Positions 34,858-43,689 of a DNA stretch of 46,643 nt are shown in pieces (the stretch's first letter is position 1; each line of letters begins with the position of its first letter). This DNA is from Rhizorhapis sp. SPR117 (GTDB lineage: Bacteria; Pseudomonadota; Alphaproteobacteria; Sphingomonadales; Sphingomonadaceae): positions 1-46,643 of the forward strand of contig NZ_JAKKIE010000032.1 in the NCBI RefSeq assembly GCF_021742065.1, written 5' to 3'. The notes under the pieces are model-generated. The model worked only from the letters and a program-made list of their open reading frames with translations. It did not search any database and had not been told where the DNA came from. The position numbers were made by a program, and so were the translations under genes.

Positions 34858-35811
34858 CTAAAGCCGCAACCCGGCCGTTTCTTCCAGTCCTGCAAGAATG
34901 TTGAGGTTCTGTACAGCAGCGCCTGCCGCCCCCTTGCCCAGATTATCGAGCGCAGTCACAAGCCGCGCCTGACCTGTCTGTGCATTGCCGAAAACGAAAA
35001 TATCCAGCCGGTCGGTTGCGCCGACGTGTTCAATGTCAATCACGCCCTGCGTATCGCAAGCGGGCTTGTCGGCAACATGAACCTGCTGCGATCCATCATA
35101 GGCGGCAGCCAGTGCATCGCGCAATGCATCAAGGGAGGGCGCGTTCGGCATGGCACATAATTGCAAAGGCACTTCCACCAGCATGCCGCGATAGACCCGG
35201 GCCACGGCTGGTGTGAAAAGCGGGAGGTATTTTGCACCTGAATGAAGCTGCATTTCCGGCACATGCTTGTGGGCAAGGCCAAGGGCATAGGCACGATAAG
35301 CCGTATCGGCCCGTTCGGGGGCGGAATCATCCTCAAACGCCGCGATCATCGCCTTGCCGCCGCCGGAATAGCCCGACACGGCATTGACGGTGAAGGGCCA
35401 GTCAGCCGGAATCAGGCCAGCACGGATCAACGGACGGACGAGCGCCAGAAATCCGGTCGGATAACAGCCGGGATTGGAAACGAAGCGCGCGCTTGAAAGG
35501 CGTTGCCGCATGTCGGGTTCCAATTCCGCAAAGCCATAGGTCCACCCTTGCGCAACCCGATGGGCGGTCGAAGCGTCGATCACTTTCGTCCGGTCATTGG
35601 CGATCAGCGAAACCGCTTCGCGTGCGGCGTCGTCGGGCAGGCACAGGATCACCACGTCAGCATCGTTGAGCGCGGCCTTGCGTGCGGCGGCATCTTTCCG
35701 GTCCGCGTCGGACAGGGTGATGAGCGACAATTCGCCCCGGCCTGCCAGCCGCTCGCGAATTTCAATGCCGGTCGTGCCCGCGCCGCCATCGATGAAGACA
35801 TGGGTGGTCAT
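34858..35811 (-). CDS. argC: N-acetyl-gamma-glutamyl-phosphate reductase, type 2
   Basis: 317 residues, the short AGPR form. The N-terminal NAD(P)-binding motif is FIDGGAGTTGIEIRERLA. The catalytic Cys is in RFVSNPGCYPTGFLAL (about residue 115), followed by VNAVSGYSGGGKAMI and HKHVPEMQLHSG. It reduces N-acetylglutamyl phosphate to the semialdehyde in arginine synthesis. ATG 35811 overlaps the stop of the NlpC/P60 gene by 4 bp, so argC is coupled to a peptidase and, further up, a MarR regulator. Confidence 0.95.
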   Translation of the reverse strand: MTTHVFIDGGAGTTGIEIRERLAGRGELSLITLSDADRKDAAARKAALNDADVVILCLPDDAAREAVSLIANDRTKVIDASTAHRVAQGWTYGFAELEPDMRQRLSSARFVSNPGCYPTGFLALVRPLIRAGLIPADWPFTVNAVSGYSGGGKAMIAAFEDDSAPERADTAYRAYALGLAHKHVPEMQLHSGAKYLPLFTPAVARVYRGMLVEVPLQLCAMPNAPSLDALRDALAAAYDGSQQVHVADKPACDTQGVIDIEHVGATDRLDIFVFGNAQTGQARLVTALDNLGKGAAGAAVQNLNILAGLEETAGLRL

Positions 35812-36716
35812 AGGTTGATCCTTTTGCGTGCCAGTACCGGTTGTGCATGGTCGGGCACCAGCCGCGCTACAACATCGACCAGCGGCTCCGTCATCACCTG
35901 CATCCAGAAAGCATTGGCATGGATCAGATTGTCCGCGTCCGACATAAAACCGACATGGCCCGGAAAGAAAATAATGTCGCCCCTTTGCAACGGCGCAGCA
36001 GCATCAATTTCTTCGCCCAGCGCCACCATTTGCTGATCTGTGTCACGGGGCGCGACGATTTCGCAAAGCGACAGGCAGAGTTGGACCAGACCCGAACAAT
36101 CCAGACCGTCACTGCTGCGCCCACCCCAAAGATAAGGCGTGCCCGTAAGCTTTTGCGCAATGGCAACGGGGTCATTCTGCATGCTGTCGACAGGAGAAAC
36201 GTGGCGCAGATGGATGAAGCCTTCCCTACATTTCAGGAATGCTCCCTCAACTTCACCTGCAAGGCGGCTGCCCATCGGAAGACGTAAACGTTCCGGCGAC
36301 TTTATGTTGTCTTCGGCAAAGACGAGTGCGGCCGTCGCGGTAACGATATGCGTGGGTTCAACCGGCGCGCTCAATAGATCCGCCCGGACGTAACCTACAT
36401 AGTTGTCATGCGCGCTATAGCCCCAGGCCCAGCCCCCGGCGATGTCGATGGCATGGAATGCTTCGCCATACAGCAGTTCAGACACTGCGGTCGAAGCGGC
36501 ATCCCCCTTGGCACGAATGGCCGTGCGGGGCGAGATGACGGAAAAGGCCTGAGGACAGGAATAGTGCGGCGCGAAATACCAACCGGCAAGCGCAATGTCC
36601 GCCAGATCGCCGCGAATGGCGTTGATCCGCCGGTCCAGCGCTATCGAGCGCCCCGTCAGCGTAAAACGACTCCGTTCCGCGTCAGCTTGTGACCCGCTGC
36701 TTTCCCCAATGCCCAT
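35808..36716 (-). CDS. C40 (NlpC/P60) peptidase with SH3-like N-terminus
   Basis: 302 residues from ATG 36716; a TTG at 36755 would add 13 residues. Two SH3b-like regions (about 55-150) precede the NlpC/P60 domain (about 165-300). The catalytic Cys is in DGLDCSGLVQLC and the His in FFPGHVGFM, with a third polar position near LIHANAFW. It hydrolyses peptide stem bonds of murein, or cell-wall fragments. No signal peptide is evident, as in cytoplasmic recycling members of this family. Its 5' end overlaps the MarR gene by 35 bp and its stop overlaps argC (ATGA). Confidence 0.88.
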   Translation of the reverse strand: MGIGESSGSQADAERSRFTLTGRSIALDRRINAIRGDLADIALAGWYFAPHYSCPQAFSVISPRTAIRAKGDAASTAVSELLYGEAFHAIDIAGGWAWGYSAHDNYVGYVRADLLSAPVEPTHIVTATAALVFAEDNIKSPERLRLPMGSRLAGEVEGAFLKCREGFIHLRHVSPVDSMQNDPVAIAQKLTGTPYLWGGRSSDGLDCSGLVQLCLSLCEIVAPRDTDQQMVALGEEIDAAAPLQRGDIIFFPGHVGFMSDADNLIHANAFWMQVMTEPLVDVVARLVPDHAQPVLARKRINL

Positions 36717-37083
36717 CGCTTTTTGATTCTGCGATGAAACGTTCAAATCCGTCAAGGAAATGCGCCCCTTTCGACGTCCTGGTTATAAAGATATTGCGAC
36801 GATCCGCTTCATCCCGCTCCCGGCGCAGATAGCCGAGGGCACCCAGTTTATTCAAGGCGCGAGTAATGACGGGCTTTGAAACATTAAGTTTGTCCGCCAG
36901 GCCCCGCACTGTGTGGGGGCCGGGCATTATATAGACAATCATCATCAAGGCCATTTGGCGGTTAGTGAGATCGGGTTCACCCGACCGCACATAATCGACA
37001 AGCGTTCGCATCCAGTTGCCCAGATCCGTTCCGGGCAACAGAGCCGCTTCTTGCAGTCCAACTTTGGTACTGTGCTTGTTCAT
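36682..37083 (-). CDS. MarR-family winged-helix regulator
   Basis: 133 residues from ATG 37083 (MNKHSTKV); GTG 37098 is possible. The winged helix runs about 45-115: LTNRQMALMMIVYIMPGPHTVRGLADKL, NVSKPVITRALNKLGALGYLRRE and the wing DEADRRNIFITRT. A repressor-type DNA-binding protein, ligand unknown. It overlaps the downstream peptidase gene, so peptidase and argC may be read from its promoter. A perfect palindrome overlies its start codon, hinting at autoregulation. No clear Shine-Dalgarno for either start. Confidence 0.88.
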   Translation of the reverse strand: MNKHSTKVGLQEAALLPGTDLGNWMRTLVDYVRSGEPDLTNRQMALMMIVYIMPGPHTVRGLADKLNVSKPVITRALNKLGALGYLRRERDEADRRNIFITRTSKGAHFLDGFERFIAESKSDGHWGKQRVTS

Positions 37084-37097
37084 GCGTTCATAACGCA
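37083..37097. promoter_or_regulatory. Palindrome over the MarR start (candidate operator)
   Basis: TGCGTT-CAT-AACGCA is a perfect 6+6 bp dyad. The CAT centre and flanks cover the codons just before the MarR ATG. MarR proteins bind such short dyads near their own start. The biological role is inferred. Confidence 0.4.
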
Positions 37098-37446
37098 CGG
37101 GACGTGCACCGGTTGCGAAACGGTGTTCAAAAAAGGTTCAAAGGGTACAAAGCTCGCCGTTATGGGCCGCTAGACTGGAAAATGGGGAGGCCCGGGGTGG
37201 GGGTCGGTGCAACATGGACGTCGCGTTTTCCGACCCCCGATTGAAGCGAAACGCTCGGGACGACATTAGATATGCATTGCCTGTGCCAAAAGTCGGCAGT
37301 GGCGGTTTTACGGGTAAAGCTGTGGTGAAGGCATATTAACCATTGGTGGCGAGTGTAAACATTTCCGACGAAATGACTGTGCGTCTGTGGGGGTCGAGCG
37401 GTCACATCACTCTTGTTTTATACCTGCAACATGCCACATGTGGGCC
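37098..37446. other. 349-bp divergent gap with a strong dyad
   Basis: No convincing gene on either strand. GGGGGTCGG (37199-37207) pairs perfectly with CCGACCCCC (37230-37238) around a 22-nt loop. The stretch 37240-37430 is less GC-rich and could hold promoters for the MarR run (left) and the hydrolase (right). The dyad could belong to a 5' leader or a small RNA; nothing specific is recognisable. Confidence 0.4.
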
Positions 37447-38307
37447 ATGAACGATTTTCCGACAGGTGAGTTGATGCGCCTCGCGCCGTTGGTCGCGCGC
37501 GTGCTGGCGCCCAACCCTTCGCCCTTTACCTATACAGGCACGCAAACTTATCTGGTTGGTGAGCATGACGTAGCGGTAATCGATCCGGGGCCAAATGAAC
37601 CTGCGCATCTTGATGCCCTGTTGCGCGGCATTGCAGGCCGGTCGGTGCGCGCTATCATGTGCACGCATACCCATCGGGATCACAGCCCCGCCAGCGGTCC
37701 ATTGGCAGAGATGACTGGTGCTCGAATAATCGGATGCGCGCCTCTGGCCCTCGATGACGATGGTCCGCGTGCCGATGCGGCGTTTGACGGGGGCTATGTG
37801 CCTGACCAGATTTTGACTGATGGCGAGCAGGTAAAAGGCACTGGCTGGACACTGGAGGCTGTGGCGACGCCGGGGCATACGTCCAACCATCTCTGTTTTG
37901 CGTTGAACGAGGAAAAAGCCTTGTTCACCGGCGATCATGTCATGGGTTGGTCGACCAGTGTGATATCCCCGCCCGATGGCGATATGGCCGCCTATATGGC
38001 GAGTATGCAGAAGCTGCTCGGCCGCGCGGATACGGTCTATTATCCCGCCCATGGCGAACCAGTGGAACATCCGCAAAGATGGGTCCGGTCGATGATGGGG
38101 CATCGCAAACATCGTGAGGGACAGATATTGCGCCACCTGCGCGCGCATGATGCCATTTCTATTCCCGAGATGGTCGAGAAAATGTATAAGGGTGTCGATC
38201 CGCGACTGCATGGAGCGGCTGGCCGATCGGTATTGGCGCACCTTATCGACCTGCAGACGCGCAATTTGGTGGTCAGTGAAAAAGATCGCTGGAAAATTGC
38301 TGCATAA
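37447..38307 (+). CDS. Metallo-beta-lactamase-fold hydrolase
   Basis: 286 residues from ATG 37447 (MNDFPTGELMRLAP). Zinc ligands are THTHRDHSPA (HxHxDH, about residue 78), the His in TPGHTSNH (about 150), the Asp in FTGDHVMGW (about 173) and the His in YPAHGEP (about 204). A C-terminal winged-helix-like extension (about 225-286) is typical of the LACTB2-like group, which includes hydrolases and endoribonucleases. The substrate is not predictable. It precedes nadA by 51 bp, so it may share its transcript. Confidence 0.9.
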   Translation: MNDFPTGELMRLAPLVARVLAPNPSPFTYTGTQTYLVGEHDVAVIDPGPNEPAHLDALLRGIAGRSVRAIMCTHTHRDHSPASGPLAEMTGARIIGCAPLALDDDGPRADAAFDGGYVPDQILTDGEQVKGTGWTLEAVATPGHTSNHLCFALNEEKALFTGDHVMGWSTSVISPPDGDMAAYMASMQKLLGRADTVYYPAHGEPVEHPQRWVRSMMGHRKHREGQILRHLRAHDAISIPEMVEKMYKGVDPRLHGAAGRSVLAHLIDLQTRNLVVSEKDRWKIAA

Positions 38308-38358
38308 TTCTGATCAATCCCTATATCGGCCGCATATGGGGCCTATTCGGAGAGACTG

Positions 38359-39369
38359 ATGACTGCACTTGGCAAAACGGGCGGAAGCCTTGCGGGGCTG
38401 GACCTGCGCGCCGAAATCGACCGGCTGCGCAAGGACCGCAACGCCGTGATCCTGGCGCATTATTATCAAAAGGCGGAAATACAGGATCTTGCCGATTTCG
38501 TTGGCGACAGTCTGGACCTGTCGCGCAAGGCGCAGGCGACGGACGCGGACGTCATCGCTTTTTGCGGCGTGCGTTTCATGGCCGAAACCGCGAAAATCCT
38601 GTCCCCCGAAAAGATCGTCGTTCTGCCAGACATGGACGCAGGTTGTTCGCTGGAGGATAGCTGTCCGCCCGACAAGTTCAAAGCGTTCCGGGAAGCGCAT
38701 CCCGATCATATCGCGCTGAGCTACATCAATTGTTCGGCAGAGGTGAAAGCGCTTAGCGACATCATCGTCACCAGTTCGTCTGCCGAAAAAATCCTGTCGC
38801 AGATTCCCAAGGACCAAAAAATCATTTTTGGTCCCGACAAGCATCTGGGCGGTTATCTTGCCCGCAAGACGGGTCGTGATATGCTCCTATGGCCTGGTGT
38901 GTGCATCGTGCATGAGGCGTTCAGCGAAACCGAATTGTTGAAGCTGAAGGCGCAGCATCCTGAGGCGCCCGTCGCCGCGCACCCCGAATGCCCGGCGCAT
39001 ATCGTCGATCATGCCGATTATGTCGGGTCGACCAGCGGCATTCTCGATTTTGCCAACACTATGCCGGGCGATACCCTGATTGTGGCTACCGAGCCGCACA
39101 TCATCCATCAGATGGAAAAGGCAATGCCGCACAAGACTTTCATCGGCGCGCCGGGTGCGGACGGCAACTGCAATTGTAATATCTGCCCCTATATGGCGCT
39201 CAACACGATGGAAAAGCTGTATGTCGCATTGCGTGACCTGCAACCGCGCATCGAAATGAGCGAGGACCTGCGGCTGGCCGCGAAAAAGAGCCTTGATCGG
39301 ATGTTGGAGATGGCGGCGGGCACGGTGGGGCAGGGGGATTTGGGCAAGCCGGTGGTGGCGAGGGCCTAA
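38359..39369 (+). CDS. nadA: Quinolinate synthase A
   Basis: 336 residues. Three cysteines expected to bind the [4Fe-4S] cluster are in INCSAEVKAL (about residue 127), HPECPAHIVDH (about 213) and CNCNICPYMALN (about 275). Other signatures are ILAHYYQKAEIQDLADFVGDS and PDKHLGGYLARKTG. It condenses iminoaspartate with dihydroxyacetone phosphate to quinolinate. ATG 38359, with GGAGA about 8 bp upstream. nadC follows after a repeat; nadB, usual partner, is not in the window. Confidence 0.96.
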   Translation: MTALGKTGGSLAGLDLRAEIDRLRKDRNAVILAHYYQKAEIQDLADFVGDSLDLSRKAQATDADVIAFCGVRFMAETAKILSPEKIVVLPDMDAGCSLEDSCPPDKFKAFREAHPDHIALSYINCSAEVKALSDIIVTSSSAEKILSQIPKDQKIIFGPDKHLGGYLARKTGRDMLLWPGVCIVHEAFSETELLKLKAQHPEAPVAAHPECPAHIVDHADYVGSTSGILDFANTMPGDTLIVATEPHIIHQMEKAMPHKTFIGAPGADGNCNCNICPYMALNTMEKLYVALRDLQPRIEMSEDLRLAAKKSLDRMLEMAAGTVGQGDLGKPVVARA

Positions 39370-39375
39370 TATTCC

Positions 39376-39403
39376 CGTTCGTGTCGAGTACCGTCGAGAC
39401 ACG
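39376..39403. repeat. 28-bp palindromic repeat between nadA and nadC
   Basis: Starts CGTTCGTGTCGAG, has a TACC centre and ends GTCGAGACACG; CGTGTC pairs with GACACG. It matches the copy at 42157-42184 except for one arm base and the centre. It lies in the 92-bp nadA-nadC gap. Confidence 0.85.
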
Positions 39404-39461
39404 TTCGCCAGAGCAGCGTCCCTGGACTTTGCTGGGGCGCGTTACCAGGGGGCCGATCACT

Positions 39462-40307
39462 ATGACTTTCACTCTTGACCGATTCGATCTGCCCGCCTTC
39501 ATCGCATCCACGCTTTCCGAGGATTTGAGTGAAGCAGGCGATATTACCTCAGCCGCCGTGATCCCCGCCGATGCGACCTTTGCCGGTGTCATGGATACTC
39601 GTGACGCCGTAACCGTAGCGGGTCTGCCGCTGGCCGAGGCCTTTTTCCGTGCGCTTGATCCCGATGTGAAGATCGAACTGCTCGTCAGGGATGGCGACAG
39701 CGTGCCTGCCGGGACCGACCTGATCCGCCTGACCGGAAAGGCTCGGGCCATGCTGACGGCGGAACGGTCGGCGCTCAATACAGTGCAGCATCTGACCGGC
39801 ATTGCCACCATGACGCGGCAATATGTCGATCGCATTGCGGGTACGGGGGCAACCCTTCTTGACACGCGCAAGACCATTCCCGGCCTTCGTGCGTTGGAAA
39901 AATATGCGACGCGCATGGGCGGGGCGACCAATCATCGCATGGGCCTTTGGGATGCAGCGATGATTAAGGACAATCATGTCGCGGTTGCGGGATCGGTGGG
40001 AGAGGCCGTCCGTCGCGCTGTCGCGGCAGGTATTGAACGCATCATCGTGGAAATCGACCGGATCGATCAGATCGAACCCGCATTGGCCGCTGGCGCTACG
40101 CATTTGTTGCTCGACAATATGGAGCCTGCGACTTTGCGCGGCGCGGTCATGCTTGTTGGCGGACGGGTGCCGACGGAGGCTTCGGGTGGCGTGCGGCTGG
40201 ACACCATTCGCGCCATTGCCGACACCGGCGTCACTTACATCAGCGTCGGGCGGCTGACCCAATCCGCCCCTGCCGCCGACATCGGACTTGATTTCGCCAG
40301 CACATAG
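39462..40307 (+). CDS. nadC: Nicotinate-nucleotide pyrophosphorylase (carboxylating)
   Basis: 281 residues from ATG 39462, with AGGGGG about 10 bp upstream; the frame back to 39381 only covers the repeat. Signatures are SALNTVQHLTGIATMT, DTRKTIPGLRALEKYA, NHRMGLWDAAMIKDNH, and the C-terminal barrel motif EASGGVRLDTIRAIADTGV. It converts quinolinate and PRPP to nicotinate mononucleotide. Probably co-transcribed with nadA. Confidence 0.95.
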   Translation: MTFTLDRFDLPAFIASTLSEDLSEAGDITSAAVIPADATFAGVMDTRDAVTVAGLPLAEAFFRALDPDVKIELLVRDGDSVPAGTDLIRLTGKARAMLTAERSALNTVQHLTGIATMTRQYVDRIAGTGATLLDTRKTIPGLRALEKYATRMGGATNHRMGLWDAAMIKDNHVAVAGSVGEAVRRAVAAGIERIIVEIDRIDQIEPALAAGATHLLLDNMEPATLRGAVMLVGGRVPTEASGGVRLDTIRAIADTGVTYISVGRLTQSAPAADIGLDFAST

Positions 40308-40318
40308 ACCGCTGGCGG

Positions 40319-42142
40319 TTATTCGACGGTTACGGATTTGGCGAGATTGCGAGGCTGATCGACGTCAGTGCCCTTTGCAACGGCTACATGATAAGCGAGC
40401 AATTGCACCGGCACGGCATAGACCAGTGGGGCTATCAAGGGATGGACGGTGGGCATTTCGATGGTTGCCATGCAATCCTCGCCTGCTTGCGCAATGCCTT
40501 CGGCATCCGAAATCAACACGACCTTGCCGCCGCGAGCCTGCACTTCTTGCATGTTGGATACGGTCTTTTCGAACAGCGGCCCAGACGGCGCGATGACGAT
40601 CACCGGCACGGCATCGTCGATCAGGGCGATGGGTCCGTGCTTCATTTCGCCCGCAGCATAGCCTTCGGCATGAATATAGCTGATTTCCTTCAGCTTTAGC
40701 GCGCCTTCCAGCGCCATGGGGAAATCCGGGCCGCGTCCCAGATAAAGAACGTCGCGCGCCGGGGCGATCAGATGGGCCACCGCTTCTATCTCGTCGTCAT
40801 GACCAAGCGCTTGATTCATGGCGGCCGGGGCTTCAGTCAGATGCTTGACGATCGCGCCTTCCTCATCTGCCGACAAGTGCCCGTTGGCGCGTGCAAGGTT
40901 GGCGGCCAGTGCAGCGAGCACGGATAATTGACAGGTAAACGCCTTGGTCGATGCGACGCCGATTTCCGGTCCTGCATGGGTGGGCAGCAGCAAATCGGCC
41001 TCGCGCGCCATTGAACTGGTCGGTACATTGACGACGACCGCGATGATCTGTTTTTCAGCGCGAGCATGGCGTAGCGCCGCCAGCGTATCGGCGGTTTCGC
41101 CCGATTGCGAAATGAAGAGCGCAAGGCCACCCGGCTCCAGTACCGGGTCGCGGTATCGAAATTCGCTCGCTACATCGATGTCGACAGGTACGCGCGCGAA
41201 TTTTTCAAACCAGTATTTTGCGATGAGGCCTGCATAATAGCTGGTTCCGCAGGCAACGATCGTGACGCGCTTGATGCCACCCAGATTGAAACCCATGTCC
41301 GGTAGCGCTACCTGATTTTCCAGCGGACGGAGATAGCTACGCAACGTCTGCGCCACCACCACTGGCTGCTCGAAAATCTCCTTCAGCATGAAATGGCGGT
41401 AATTGCCCTTGTCGATCATCGCACCCGACACGCCCGAACTGGTTACGGGGCGCTCGACGGGATGATTGTTCAGATCGAATATCTCGATCGACTCCCGCGT
41501 TATCACTGCCCAGTCGCCTTCCTCCAGATAGGCGATCTTCTGGGTCAGCGGAGCGAGCGCCAGTGCGTCGGAACCGATATAATTTTCACCATCGCCATAA
41601 CCGACCACCAGCGGGGCGCCCAGCCGCGCCCCGATCAGCAGGTCCGGCCATGCGCGAAACATGATGGCCAGTGCAAAGGCGCCTTGCAGCCGGGGCAGGA
41701 CATTTGCGACAGCTTGCTTGGGATCGGCACCCTGTTCGACCTCGCGGGCAAGAAGATGGCCGACCACTTCGGTATCCGTCTGACTGGCGAAAACCCGACC
41801 TTGCGCGATCAGTTCGTTGCGCAGAGATTTGAAATTCTCGATGATCCCATTGTGGACCAGCGTTACATCGCCGACGATATGGGGATGGGCATTATCTTCG
41901 GTGGGCGCGCCATGTGTGGCCCAGCGGGTATGCGCGATGCCGACGGTTCCGGGCAGGGGATCAAGCACGAGTTTTGCGGCGAGGTTATTGAGCTTGCCCT
42001 CCGCCCTTCGGCGCTCCAACGCGCCGTTGTGGATGGTGCATATGCCCGCTGAATCGTAACCGCGATATTCCAGACGGCGCAGACCATCGACCAGCCGATC
42101 CGCTACGTCTTCCTTACTCAATATGCCGATGATACCGCACAT
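40319..42142 (-). CDS. glmS: Glutamine-fructose-6-phosphate aminotransferase
   Basis: 607 residues. MCGIIGIL gives the Cys nucleophile of the class II amidotransferase after Met removal. HTRWATHGAPTEDNAHPH is the glutaminase motif. Two SIS domains follow (about 285-430 and 455-600; CGTSYYAGLIAKYW, FISQSGETADTLAALRH), ending with QPRNLAKSVTVE. It makes glucosamine 6-phosphate, first step to UDP-GlcNAc. glmU lies 95 bp upstream on the same strand, with a palindromic repeat in the gap. No glmS ribozyme is visible. Confidence 0.97.
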   Translation of the reverse strand: MCGIIGILSKEDVADRLVDGLRRLEYRGYDSAGICTIHNGALERRRAEGKLNNLAAKLVLDPLPGTVGIAHTRWATHGAPTEDNAHPHIVGDVTLVHNGIIENFKSLRNELIAQGRVFASQTDTEVVGHLLAREVEQGADPKQAVANVLPRLQGAFALAIMFRAWPDLLIGARLGAPLVVGYGDGENYIGSDALALAPLTQKIAYLEEGDWAVITRESIEIFDLNNHPVERPVTSSGVSGAMIDKGNYRHFMLKEIFEQPVVVAQTLRSYLRPLENQVALPDMGFNLGGIKRVTIVACGTSYYAGLIAKYWFEKFARVPVDIDVASEFRYRDPVLEPGGLALFISQSGETADTLAALRHARAEKQIIAVVVNVPTSSMAREADLLLPTHAGPEIGVASTKAFTCQLSVLAALAANLARANGHLSADEEGAIVKHLTEAPAAMNQALGHDDEIEAVAHLIAPARDVLYLGRGPDFPMALEGALKLKEISYIHAEGYAAGEMKHGPIALIDDAVPVIVIAPSGPLFEKTVSNMQEVQARGGKVVLISDAEGIAQAGEDCMATIEMPTVHPLIAPLVYAVPVQLLAYHVAVAKGTDVDQPRNLAKSVTVE

Positions 42143-42156
42143 AAATTACCTCAAAC

Positions 42157-42184
42157 CGTTTGTGTCGAGCGCAGTCGAGACACG
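42157..42184. repeat. 28-bp palindromic repeat between glmU and glmS
   Basis: Starts CGTTTGTGTCGAG, has a CGCA centre and ends GTCGAGACACG. Same family as 39376-39403, with conserved arms and a different four-base centre. It lies 15 bp before the glmS start. Confidence 0.85.
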
Positions 42185-42237
42185 CCGCGCCAAGTCCCCA
42201 TGTCCTTCAATTTCGCTCGGGATAATGGGAAATATAG

Positions 42238-43587
42238 CTATTTCGCCTTCTTCTTCGCATTCATGACAGTGCGGAATTTGGCGGCCCAGCCGGGCTTTGC
42301 CTCCTGCCTGCCCCGGGCCAGCGCCAGATCGTCACTGCCGATATCGTGTGTGATCACTGATCCGGCAGCGACGATCGCGCCATCGCCGATATTGACTGGC
42401 GCGACCAATGCGCTGTTGGAACCGATGAATGCGCCAGCGCCTATTTCCGTCCGGTATTTGAAATAACCGTCATAGTTGCAGGTGATCGTACCCGCGCCGA
42501 TATTCGCGCCCGGTCCAACATTGGCATCGCCGATATAGCTGAGGTGATTGACCTTCGCGCCTGCGCCCAGCACCGCTTTTTTCATTTCGACGAAATTGCC
42601 GACCTTCGCGCCCTGGCCGATGTCCGCGCCGGGGCGAAGTCGGGTGTAAGGACCGATTTCGGCTCTACTCTTCACATGCGCGCCGGCCAGATGGGAAAAG
42701 GCGTGGATGGTCACATTGTCCTCCACGATCACGCCGGGGCCGAAGACAACATTGGGTTCGATTACGACGTCCTTGCCGATCACGGTGTCATGACTGAAGA
42801 ACACGGTCTGCGGCGCAATGAGGGTGGCGCCATCGCGCATTGCCTCTATCCGGCGGCGGCGCTGCCATTCTGCCTCGACCTTGGCAAGTTCGATGCGGCT
42901 ATTGACGCCTGATACTTCCCAGCTTTCGGTCTCGACAACCGCGCTTTGCCGGCCATCGTGCAATGCGAGCATGACGATGTCGGGCAGGTAATATTCGCCC
43001 GCTGCGTTATCATTTTCGATCCGCGCGAGCAGGGTGAAAAGGTCTTCTTGCCTGATTGCCATGAGCCCGCTGTTGCACAAAGTTATGGCGCGTTCCGGCT
43101 CGCTCGCATCCTTGTATTCGACCATCTTCTCGATAGCGCCATGCGCATTCGCGACGATCCGGCCATAAGCGCCAGGATCATCCGGACGAAAACCGAGCAC
43201 GACCGCTACGGGCGTGCCATCGCCATGCAAGCGTTCCAGCATCATCCGCATGGTTTCGGCCCGCACCAGCGGCACGTCGCCATAAAGGATCAGCACATCG
43301 CCAACAAAACCGTTGAATGTTGCTTCGGCCTGCTGAACGGCATGGCCGGTACCAAGTTGCCTGTCCTGGACGACAATCTGAACGTCATGGCCCGAAACGG
43401 CTGCCTCCACTTGGTCGCGGCCTGCGCCAACGACCAGGATTTTCTTTTGTGGTTTCAGCGTCTCGACGCTGGCCAGCAGATGGAGCAGCATTGGGCGCCC
43501 GGCGACAGGGTGCAGCACTTTATGCATGCCCGATTTCATGCGTGTGCCTTGCCCCGCGGCAAGAATGATGGTGGCTAACGGGCGCAT
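42238..43587 (-). CDS. glmU: Bifunctional UDP-GlcNAc pyrophosphorylase / GlcN-1-P acetyltransferase
   Basis: 449 residues. The N-terminal uridyltransferase has LAAGQGTRMKSGMHKVLHP (about residue 10) and ILYGDVPLV (about 98). The C-terminal left-handed beta-helix acetyltransferase carries hexapeptide repeats (GPGVIVEDNVTIHAFSHLAG to GAFIGSNSALVAPVNIGDGA, about 250-425), with KKAVLGAGAKVNHLSYIGDA. It completes UDP-GlcNAc synthesis from the GlmS product. The 102-bp upstream gap is shared with divergent gph. Confidence 0.97.
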   Translation of the reverse strand: MRPLATIILAAGQGTRMKSGMHKVLHPVAGRPMLLHLLASVETLKPQKKILVVGAGRDQVEAAVSGHDVQIVVQDRQLGTGHAVQQAEATFNGFVGDVLILYGDVPLVRAETMRMMLERLHGDGTPVAVVLGFRPDDPGAYGRIVANAHGAIEKMVEYKDASEPERAITLCNSGLMAIRQEDLFTLLARIENDNAAGEYYLPDIVMLALHDGRQSAVVETESWEVSGVNSRIELAKVEAEWQRRRRIEAMRDGATLIAPQTVFFSHDTVIGKDVVIEPNVVFGPGVIVEDNVTIHAFSHLAGAHVKSRAEIGPYTRLRPGADIGQGAKVGNFVEMKKAVLGAGAKVNHLSYIGDANVGPGANIGAGTITCNYDGYFKYRTEIGAGAFIGSNSALVAPVNIGDGAIVAAGSVITHDIGSDDLALARGRQEAKPGWAAKFRTVMNAKKKAK

Positions 43588-43689
43588 CGTCAGAATATTT
43601 CCGTTCGTGCAAGTGGATCAGGCAGTTTCAGCATTCCTCTGCCATGTTTGGCTTGCATATTCTACAGGGCAAAGGGCATTGAACGCTCG

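Noticed and set aside
34437..34895. 152-codon minus-strand frame between the small membrane protein and argC
   Set aside because: Composition is not protein-like and it overlaps the better-supported small plus-strand gene and the argC end.
42143..42237. glmS ribozyme or riboswitch upstream of glmS
   Set aside because: The gap is only 95 bp, filled by a palindromic repeat, and no ribozyme core is visible; the ribozyme is typical of Gram-positive bacteria.
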